From an uncultured Planctomycetaceae bacterium (lineage in GTDB: Bacteria > Planctomycetota > Planctomycetia > Pirellulales > UBA1268): a stretch of 61,908 nt of DNA. Below are positions 55,298 to 61,908 of the stretch, one piece after another. The notes beneath the pieces were generated by a model. It was given only the letters and a program-made list of their open reading frames with translations. It searched no databases and had not been told where the DNA came from. Position numbers and translations under genes: made by a program. The DNA lies in assembly GCA_913052575.1 (NCBI GenBank), contig CAJXFK010000005.1, positions 1 through 61,908 of the forward strand, read 5' to 3'. The number at the start of each line of letters is the position of its first letter. Within the stretch, counting starts at the first letter, position 1.

Positions 55298-56397
55298 TGC
55301 CGCTGCAAGATGTTGGTTACCGTTCTTGGAACAGCAAGCGATGTGGTTCTTCGACCACGATCTGGGTCATTGCTTGGACTGGCATTCGGCTGGCTTGGGA
55401 AAGCCGGTGGCTTCGTCGGATGGTGTTTTTTGCTTGGAGCCCGGCTCTTATTTTTGCTGCCAGTTTTTTTGCATTTGAACAAGCTGTTGACGAGGGGCGT
55501 CTGACCTCGCTTGGCACAGCGGCGCAACGTGGTCGTAATCTTGATGGTGTTGGCATGCTAGGCACTGTTCTCGCTGATGCTCTTGGCGGCAATGATGGTG
55601 ACGTTGATATCCAAACCACGCGGCATCTGGTTTGGACTCGCCTCCTTTTAGCCTTCATGCGAGCCCCTCAAGCCATGCTTCTAGCAGCCGTTCTTGGATT
55701 AGTTGCTCCCACGCTCATTTCACGGGACCTAAGAGCAAAAGCGTGGCTCATTTATTTCACGCGACCTGTAGGGCGTACAGAATACATCCTTGGCAAATCC
55801 CTTATCCTCTTTCTTTTAGTTCTTGTCATCACCATGCTGCCTGCACTTGCACTCTGGTTTACAGGGGTTCTCGTAAGTCCGAGCATTTCAGTTGCATTTG
55901 AGACGTGGGACCTACCAATTCGCATTGTTGCCGCAAGCTTTATTCTTGCCATTCCAACTGTCTTTTTAGCGCTTGCTTATTCATCGCTTACAGCTGAAAG
56001 TCGTATCGCTAGCTTTGCCTGGTTTGCTACTTGGGTGGCATGCTGGATTGCACATGGTGCACTTACAACAGCAGATCTTGTTGCCAGCACACAAGATAGT
56101 AATGTTTCATTAGTAGAATCCACAAAAAAAAGTCAGTCTTTTCGTAGTTCAAAAACAGAAGTTTCTCCGATACGACGTAACTTCCGATGGTTTGCCCGCG
56201 CAGCAGGAATCGATACTGGGCTAGATCGTTGGGCTTGGGTCTCTCCGTATCATGCACTTGGTACCGTTCAAGCGGCTATCTTTGGTATTGATACGCGACC
56301 AAGTTCCTGGTGGCCATCTTCAATGACACTTCTCCTGATGAGTGTCAGTAGTCTCATTATTCTCGCTTGGAGAATAACTGCTCCTGCATCGAGTTAA
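55297..56397 (+). CDS. ABC-2 type permease, module 1
   Basis: 366 residues with about six membrane helices: about 45-65, 120-145, 165-190, 210-235, 240-260 and near 345-363. The segments VAPTLISRDLRAKAWLIYFTRP and GKSLILFLLVLVITMLPAL match ABC-2 permeases (the RDL-x-x-K-x-x-x-x-Y turn). A hydrophilic insert of about 80 residues separates the last helices. It pairs with the ATPase that overlaps its start. Substrate unknown. Confidence 0.88.
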   Translation: MPLQDVGYRSWNSKRCGSSTTIWVIAWTGIRLAWESRWLRRMVFFAWSPALIFAASFFAFEQAVDEGRLTSLGTAAQRGRNLDGVGMLGTVLADALGGNDGDVDIQTTRHLVWTRLLLAFMRAPQAMLLAAVLGLVAPTLISRDLRAKAWLIYFTRPVGRTEYILGKSLILFLLVLVITMLPALALWFTGVLVSPSISVAFETWDLPIRIVAASFILAIPTVFLALAYSSLTAESRIASFAWFATWVACWIAHGALTTADLVASTQDSNVSLVESTKKSQSFRSSKTEVSPIRRNFRWFARAAGIDTGLDRWAWVSPYHALGTVQAAIFGIDTRPSSWWPSSMTLLLMSVSSLIILAWRITAPASS

Positions 56398-56422
56398 CCC
56401 AATTTTTCCCACTCCATTACCC

Positions 56423-57349
56423 ATGCTTTCTCTCCAGCACGTTACAAAACTCTACGGCACTGTCATTGGCGTCAATGACGTTTCGGCTGAACTGAGTCAA
56501 GGTGCTCACGGACTTCTTGGTCCAAATGGTGCTGGAAAAACAACTCTGCTCGGACTTATCACTGGACAATTACGCCCAACTATTGGGTCTATAAAGGTAT
56601 TTGGAGAGGCTCCTTTTGGAAACAGAAGAATACTTGCCAGAATTGGGTACTGTCCAGCTGCCGACCTCTCAGAACGCAATGCTACACCACAGGAATGGGT
56701 GACCTACCTCATGCGATTGAGTGGTTTTGATACGGCTGAAGCACCTCGAAAAGCAGCACGTGCCCTCGAAGAAGTCGGTCTTGGTGAGGCATGTACACGC
56801 CCACTTTCCACACTTTCCAAAGGCATGCGACAACGGGCAAAATTGGCCGGAGCTTTTGCACACGAACCCGACTTACTTGTACTCGATGAACCGTTTGATG
56901 GTCTCGACCCTGTTGCTCGGCATGACCTAGTCAATCTTGTACGAACATGGGCTCAGACACGGAGCCTCCTCGTTGCAAGTCATCTTCTCCACGAAGTCGA
57001 AGCACTACGCGCCGATCTCGCTGTTATTCTTGGGGGACGGCTTGTTGCAAATGGATCGGCACAGGAAATCCGTGACTTGGTCGACGCCTTACCGACAAAG
57101 ATCAAGTTCAAAACACCCTCTGTCAATAACCTTGCTCGCATAGCCTGTGCAGCCGGTGCTGTGGAAACACTTTACATACCAGACGAAAATACAGTTGTCA
57201 TCGGGACAAGGCAGGCGAGTCACCTGTCCGACACGATTGCGAAAGCAGTTCGTGACGGTCTTGTAGTAAGTGAAGTTATCGCCGAAGATAGAACACTTGA
57301 GGGTATTTTTAGTCGGCTTGTGAAACTTCATCGGGGAGTTGAACAATGA
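56423..57349 (+). CDS. ABC-2 type exporter ATPase, module 2
   Basis: 308 residues. Walker A GLLGPNGAGKTT, signature LSKGMRQRAKLA, Walker B LLVLDEPFDGLDP, H-loop ASHLLHE. The signature Lys-Gly-Met form is common in the CcmA/NatA-like exporter branch. It follows the module 1 permease after 25 bases and its stop overlaps the module 2 permease by four bases (ATGA). Confidence 0.93.
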   Translation: MLSLQHVTKLYGTVIGVNDVSAELSQGAHGLLGPNGAGKTTLLGLITGQLRPTIGSIKVFGEAPFGNRRILARIGYCPAADLSERNATPQEWVTYLMRLSGFDTAEAPRKAARALEEVGLGEACTRPLSTLSKGMRQRAKLAGAFAHEPDLLVLDEPFDGLDPVARHDLVNLVRTWAQTRSLLVASHLLHEVEALRADLAVILGGRLVANGSAQEIRDLVDALPTKIKFKTPSVNNLARIACAAGAVETLYIPDENTVVIGTRQASHLSDTIAKAVRDGLVVSEVIAEDRTLEGIFSRLVKLHRGVEQ

Positions 57350-58173
57350 TCAATTCTCCCCAAATAGCGCCCTCTCGCGATCAATTGCAAAATCACCCTT
57401 CCGAAGATAATCGGCTGGCTGCTATCCGCGCAGTAACAGGCTTTCAGCTTAGCCGATTACTGACTCGACCCCGCCTTGCGATGGGCCTCGCTGGTGCCAT
57501 TTTTCCAGCAGCGGTTATGTTTGCAGTTACTCGCACGGCATCAATTGACCGAAATATGACTGTTGTCATGATATACGCCCTCATTCCTGAAGCGCTTTGT
57601 GTCCTTGGGCTTCTTGTAACAATGTGTCCTGTTGTCGCTGATGAACTTGAGCGCGGAACGTGGATTCATATTGCCGTTCGGCCGGGAGGTCGTCAAAACT
57701 TGCTTTTGGGTACGTTTGCTGCTGCTGTTCTCTGGACAGCAGCTGTCTCCTTCACGGCGCTCATGCTAACACTCCTAGTTGCTCAGCCGACCCAGCCAAT
57801 CGGACTGATTGTGATGTTTTCGGTTCTCATTGGATTATCATGTGTTGGTCGAGCAGCTTTATTTGCACTTCCTGCCGTTATTCTTCCAAAGCGAGCCCTC
57901 ATCGCGAGCGTCGGTGTTGCCTTGATTGTTGAGTATTTTGCCGGTTTACTACCTGCTGTTGTAAATCAAATTACAGTAAGTTTACGGCTGCGAAGCCTTC
58001 TTGTTGAATGGATGGAATGGCGACAAGAAATGCCGATTGAGATGACACTTTTTGTGGATGATTATTCGGCACCTGTACAGGTTATTGCTGTTTGTATTCT
58101 TGTTTTTGTACTTCTTGCAACTGCTATCTTTATTCTCAATCACCGACAGTTTCCACCAAGTGTAGAAAATTGA
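57346..58173 (+). CDS. ABC-2 type permease, module 2
   Basis: 275 residues with about six helices, beginning after a 45-residue hydrophilic N-terminus. The segment VADELERGTWIHIAVRPGGRQN is the ABC-2 'E-x-E-x-G-T' turn before helix 3. It ends with a hydrophobic stretch (VIAVCILVFVLLATAIFIL) at the C-terminus. It is sandwiched between overlapping ATPase genes (ATGA before, TGATG after), so the stoichiometry is probably controlled by coupling. Confidence 0.88.
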   Translation: MINSPQIAPSRDQLQNHPSEDNRLAAIRAVTGFQLSRLLTRPRLAMGLAGAIFPAAVMFAVTRTASIDRNMTVVMIYALIPEALCVLGLLVTMCPVVADELERGTWIHIAVRPGGRQNLLLGTFAAAVLWTAAVSFTALMLTLLVAQPTQPIGLIVMFSVLIGLSCVGRAALFALPAVILPKRALIASVGVALIVEYFAGLLPAVVNQITVSLRLRSLLVEWMEWRQEMPIEMTLFVDDYSAPVQVIAVCILVFVLLATAIFILNHRQFPPSVEN

Positions 58174-58946
58174 TGGATAGATCAACAGAACTTATAGATA
58201 ACGATCCAGTCATCAAAATTGAAGACCTTGTCAAAGAATACAAGAGTAGTGACGGAACAATTGTTCGGGCAGTTGACAATATCTCAATGTCCGTTGCTGC
58301 AGGTGAAATCGTTGGATTGCTTGGTGCTAACGGTGCTGGAAAAACAACAACACTTCGTATTATTGCAACACTCCTGCAACCAACTTCTGGTCATACTCAG
58401 GTCTGTGGTCATGACAGCATTCAAGAACCAGTCGGAGTACGACAGTCCCTCGGATATGTATCGGCCACAACTGGTGTACCAGATCGCTTAACAGCCCGAG
58501 AATTATTAACTTCTTTCGGACGCCTTCACGGTCTTAATGAAGATGCCATCAAGGAACGACTAGAGTGGCTCATTCAAACACTTTCCTTAACTGACTACAT
58601 TGACCGTCCGGCTGGCAGGCTTTCTTCAGGACAACGGCAACGCATTTCACTGGGCCGGGCACTTGTTCATAACCCCCCGGCTCTGGTTTTAGATGAACCA
58701 ACAAACGCGCTTGATGTTGTCGGTTCACGCGATCTGCTTGATACGCTTGACCACCTACGAGAACGTGGTCATGCGATTTTGCTATCAACACACCGCCTCC
58801 ATGAAATTGAACACAAATGCGATCGCTTTGTCATCATTAACAAAGGACATATCGCCGCCCTAGGCACACGTGATGCGCTTGTTGCAGATTCAGGCGATCT
58901 TGAAAGTGCATTTTTTCATGCAATTGATAGGGAGACCCATGCATGA
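58173..58946 (+). CDS. ABC-2 type exporter ATPase, module 3 (NatA-like)
   Basis: 257 residues from the ATG at 58173 that overlaps the previous stop; upstream in-frame codons belong to the permease. Walker A GLLGANGAGKTTTL, signature LSSGQRQRISLG, Walker B ALVLDEPTNALD, H-loop STHRLHE. It resembles NatA of Na+-export systems, whose partner NatB has the same type as the next gene. Its TGA overlaps the next ATG by four bases (ATGA). Confidence 0.94.
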   Translation: MDRSTELIDNDPVIKIEDLVKEYKSSDGTIVRAVDNISMSVAAGEIVGLLGANGAGKTTTLRIIATLLQPTSGHTQVCGHDSIQEPVGVRQSLGYVSATTGVPDRLTARELLTSFGRLHGLNEDAIKERLEWLIQTLSLTDYIDRPAGRLSSGQRQRISLGRALVHNPPALVLDEPTNALDVVGSRDLLDTLDHLRERGHAILLSTHRLHEIEHKCDRFVIINKGHIAALGTRDALVADSGDLESAFFHAIDRETHA

Positions 58947-61908
58947 ATCACACTGTTAGCTCTCTCTGGGCAGCCATATCGCTAGCTCGTCGCGACCTTC
59001 TCGAATTTTTACGAGACCGTAGAACTGTTGCTGTCACACTTCTGTTACCAATGATTACTTATCCATTGGTCGCTCTCTCGAGTTCTCTTGGTGTCCGAAC
59101 AGGTTTACAAACTACTGCAGAACGTCAGTCAGCCACATCCCTTTCGCTTGTTTTTAGTGGGCCTGAGTCTCCTCGTTTAGCCACTCGTCTCGGAATGCTT
59201 CTTTTAGATGCCAAAGAGAATTTTCCGCCTGGGTGGCCAAGTGATGTCTTCGCTGAGATTGAACCAGCTAAAAAAGCAAAACAATTACTTGATTCTGGAA
59301 AAGTTGATTTATGGATTGATGTCCCTGACGGATTTACACAAGAACTTGCCGCGTTTGACACGGTCAATCTTATTGCGCATGTTTCAGACAAACACCCTGC
59401 AAGTAACAAGACTCGTAAACAATTTAAATCACTCATGGAGAGTTTTGCGACTCAGGTTCGTGAGGAACGAATGGGGCTCGCAGATGTTCCACTGAGTCTC
59501 TTTGACCCTATTAATTTGACGTTTGAAGGAAAAGAGCCTGAGGAAGCTATTGCTGACCGAAGGATCATTGCCCCGATCTCAGGAGCAATACTTGTACTGC
59601 TCGCCGTATTAACAATGACTGGTTCATTTTATCCAGCAATCGATGCCATTGCTGGTGAAAAAGAGCGCGGGACAATTGAAACACTCCTCATCGTCCCATG
59701 TCGAACACAAGATATCGTATTCGGAAAATTTCTTGCCATTTTTGGGGTGACGCTCGCCACCCTTGCAGCAAACGTCATTTCAATTCTTCTCACAATTCTT
59801 GTCTCTTTACGATATTTTCCCGATGGTTCAGCAGATTATTATCTGCAAAATATTGGGCGAGGAGCATGCATTACGCTTATTTCATTTATTGGTCTGTCTT
59901 CCGTGGCATCAGCTATGAGCCTCGCTGTAACAACTGCTTCAAAAAGCGTGAAGGAAGCACAAAATACGCTCACACCTGTCATCCTCCTTATCAGTGCACT
60001 CGCTGGAGTAGCACTTTTACCCGGCATTAGTAATGACGGTTTTGTACCTGCAGTACCTTTTACTGGGCAAATAGTTGTTTCCCAGGATGCCTTAACACCA
60101 CCACCGATAGAGCAGCCACTCATCACCGATGACAATCAAATCTCTTCGTCGTGGAAAATGACAAAACCGATTGTTGAGCTAGCACCTCTGCTCACGACGA
60201 TACTTTCAAGTATTGGAGTTACCTGGGTACTTCTTCGTGGAACCGCAGCAATGCTCACTGACGAAGACATCTTATTTCGTGGCCCAGATGCAGCAAGTGG
60301 TTTTGCACGTCCAGCCCCTCGGCTTGTCCCCGGTGTCATTCACGGTGGTCTTGCACTTGCTGTTGGTCTTGCTGGCCTTTGGTATGTTCAAGGAATTAGT
60401 CCGGCAAATATTGTATTAGCAATACCTGCTCAACAATTAGCTGTTGTTGCTCCACTTGCAATGCTCCTTTGGTGGCAGCGGGTTAATGTACGAAAAACAT
60501 TCTCTCTTTATTGGCCGGGTACTGGATCAGCTTGGCCTTCTTTCCTAGGTGGCCTAAGCGCACTGCTGGGTGGCATTTTAACCGGAGGCGGACTTTTTAT
60601 TATCGGTGCTGCTGTTCTCTTACAACTCACTAGCATTGAGATGTCACCGGCCATGAAACAACTCTCTGAGAAAATTCTTTCTCTGATGCTTGACCAACCT
60701 TGGTGGCTGGCATGGATATTGATCGCAATACTCCCAGCATGCCTGGAGGAACTCCTCTTTCGAGGCTGGGTTCTCTCTGCGTTCTGTGGTGAAAAACCTA
60801 GCACACAAAGGATGGCTCTCGCTGTCTTTACACAAGCGATCTGCTTTGCGCTCTTTCATCTTCTGCCAGAGCGAATGCCACAGACATTTCTACTTGGAAT
60901 CGCGCTCGGCACAATTGTACTTCTCACGAAAAGCATCTACCCAGCAATTCTTTGCCATGTCGCGAATAATTCAATGCCACTCATTCTTCTCTTTATGACT
61001 GGTATCCAGGACAAAGACTCGTTGCCAACTTCAGCAACAGCCGATGCAATGAACCTATCACTACCACCTCTCGCTATTGTGAGTGCAGCTGGAGTTGTGG
61101 TACTTGGCGCCATTCTTCTAATTGTTTCTCAAAGACTCCGAATAAAGCATTCATTAGGAGGAGTTACTGGAATACTGTTAGTAACTCTTCTTTGTCAACT
61201 ACATGATCCGACGAGTCATTTGCGAGCACAGGAGCCAGCTTCAACAGAAACAGTTGATCCCTTACGAGTTGCAGTGATACCGATAAAAGGAATCGCAGAG
61301 TATCACGGAGATTCACCTCGTGGCTACTCAATTGATCTTTGGAAGGAGTTGTCGAAGCGTCTTAGAGCATCCACACAATATATTGAAATATCATCAATTG
61401 AAAAACTCTTTGATGCAACCCGAAACGGTGACATTGACGTGCTTCTTGGTCCACTCGCAGTGACTGAGCAACGAGAAAAGCTTGTTGACTTCACACATCC
61501 AGTTGTGCATTCAGGACTTCAAATTGCTGTCTCCAGTGACCATGACGGCCAGCTTCTCACAGCCCTGACGAATTTAATCTCGTGGGAACTCGTCACCATT
61601 CTGGCAAGTGTTATCGGAACGATGATTTTGACTGGACACCTACTCTGGCTCTTTGAACGACGCGATAACGCAGTGTCGTTTCCAGCACCATATCCACGTG
61701 GTGTTTGGGAAGCTGTGTGGTGGAGCGTGAGTACGATTATTACAGGTGGCTGTGAAAATAAAGTGATTTCAACCGTGACCGGACGGTTTATTGCAGTCAC
61801 ATGGATGATTGGTGGTATCGTGCTCGTTGCCCTGCTCACAAGTACGCTCACCACCACTATGACAGTTGATCAGGTAACGGGTGCCGTACGTAGCCCTCGT
61901 GACCTCTT
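58943..61908 (+). CDS. ABC-2 permease / CPBP protease / glutamate-receptor-like channel fusion (partial, runs off window)
   Basis: Open without a stop for at least 988 codons to the window edge. Residues 1-about 400: NatB-type ABC-2 permease with one helix, a large exterior loop and IAGEKERGTIETLLIVP. Residues about 530-720: CPBP (Abi) intramembrane protease with E602-E603 in CLEELLFRGW, H639 in FALFH and H672 in HVANNS, all motifs intact. A hydrophobic link (about 735-750) leads to half of a periplasmic binding domain from residue 774 (LRVAVIP, GYSIDLWKELSKRL, QREKLVDFTHPV), then helix M1 (about 882-905), a pore loop with TGGCEN (934-939), helix M2 (about 947-972) and the start of the second binding half. 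This is the GluR0 topology. AGGAGG at about 61156 precedes no in-frame ATG/GTG/TTG at usable distance, so a separate gene is not favoured. Confidence 0.85.
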   Translation, partial: MNHTVSSLWAAISLARRDLLEFLRDRRTVAVTLLLPMITYPLVALSSSLGVRTGLQTTAERQSATSLSLVFSGPESPRLATRLGMLLLDAKENFPPGWPSDVFAEIEPAKKAKQLLDSGKVDLWIDVPDGFTQELAAFDTVNLIAHVSDKHPASNKTRKQFKSLMESFATQVREERMGLADVPLSLFDPINLTFEGKEPEEAIADRRIIAPISGAILVLLAVLTMTGSFYPAIDAIAGEKERGTIETLLIVPCRTQDIVFGKFLAIFGVTLATLAANVISILLTILVSLRYFPDGSADYYLQNIGRGACITLISFIGLSSVASAMSLAVTTASKSVKEAQNTLTPVILLISALAGVALLPGISNDGFVPAVPFTGQIVVSQDALTPPPIEQPLITDDNQISSSWKMTKPIVELAPLLTTILSSIGVTWVLLRGTAAMLTDEDILFRGPDAASGFARPAPRLVPGVIHGGLALAVGLAGLWYVQGISPANIVLAIPAQQLAVVAPLAMLLWWQRVNVRKTFSLYWPGTGSAWPSFLGGLSALLGGILTGGGLFIIGAAVLLQLTSIEMSPAMKQLSEKILSLMLDQPWWLAWILIAILPACLEELLFRGWVLSAFCGEKPSTQRMALAVFTQAICFALFHLLPERMPQTFLLGIALGTIVLLTKSIYPAILCHVANNSMPLILLFMTGIQDKDSLPTSATADAMNLSLPPLAIVSAAGVVVLGAILLIVSQRLRIKHSLGGVTGILLVTLLCQLHDPTSHLRAQEPASTETVDPLRVAVIPIKGIAEYHGDSPRGYSIDLWKELSKRLRASTQYIEISSIEKLFDATRNGDIDVLLGPLAVTEQREKLVDFTHPVVHSGLQIAVSSDHDGQLLTALTNLISWELVTILASVIGTMILTGHLLWLFERRDNAVSFPAPYPRGVWEAVWWSVSTIITGGCENKVISTVTGRFIAVTWMIGGIVLVALLTSTLTTTMTVDQVTGAVRSPRDL

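Noticed and set aside
61150-61240. Separate gene for the binding-domain/channel part, started from AGGAGG at about 61156
   Set aside because: The in-frame codons at suitable distance are GGA, ATA, CTG and TTA; the first TTG (about 61218) is about 55 bases away. A CTG start cannot be excluded, but the continuous frame favours fusion.

Overview
The window reads as chromosome of a planctomycete, most like the Pirellulales. Supporting signs are a YTV-repeat secreted protein, a PVC-type dehydrogenase with two CxxCH haem sites, two formylglycine sulfatases in tandem, the relic of a DUF1501 gene, a TAT-exported sugar isomerase-like TIM barrel, an alternative GlmU-like sugar nucleotidyltransferase, a FolK fusion and an ABC permease fused to a CPBP protease. 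No insertion sequence, phage gene or CRISPR array was seen. The organism call is inference from gene content; no composition statistic was computed.

Layout. 0-8.6 kb: cell-surface and exported proteins (YTV protein, CBS-domain protein, sialate O-acetylesterase-like enzyme, SnoaL-like lipoprotein, PDZ protein, secreted unknown). 8.6-14.5 kb: minus-strand oligopeptide-type ABC importer operon (binding lipoprotein, two permeases, fused double ATPase). 14.6-22.7 kb: RibBA, a conserved unknown, glycerate 2-kinase, metallophosphoesterase-LamG protein, sugar isomerase-like TIM barrel and UDP-glucuronate decarboxylase. 22.9-26.1 kb: ACP, a half-length ketoacyl-synthase-like protein, a complete ketoacyl synthase and a DUF4254 protein, probably one acyl-chain or envelope-lipid operon. 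26.1-36.6 kb: DUF1501 relic, two sulfatases, a protease/jelly-roll/SirB1 fusion and a giant PVC dehydrogenase-cytochrome, which together suggest degradation of sulfated polysaccharide. 36.6-44.5 kb: tRNA-Leu(CAA), GlmU-like protein, MetF, a response regulator, a DUF2617-like protein, a candidate small RNA with its own promoter and terminator, then folK-panC-lgt-CDGSH. 44.9-50.7 kb: MMPL/RND exporter, RlmI-like methyltransferase, IlvC and IlvN. 50.9-54.3 kb: the conserved rpsB-tsf-pyrH-frr translation cluster. 54.3 kb to the end: three consecutive ABC-2 ATPase/permease pairs, mostly with overlapping stops and starts.

The most striking object is the last gene, which is open from 58943 to the window edge. 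Without a stop it encodes an ABC-2 permease, a CPBP (Abi) intramembrane protease, half of a periplasmic solute-binding domain and a two-helix ion-channel pore in ionotropic-glutamate-receptor (GluR0-like) order. The usual GYG filter is replaced by Gly-Gly-Cys. This would be a ligand-gated pore fused to an exporter permease and a membrane protease. Other notable points are a Cys-rich coding extension beyond the stop of the YTV gene, a discoidin-like domain inserted in the PVC dehydrogenase, a FolK whose attached kinase domain has lost its P-loop lysine, and the candidate RNA upstream of folK.
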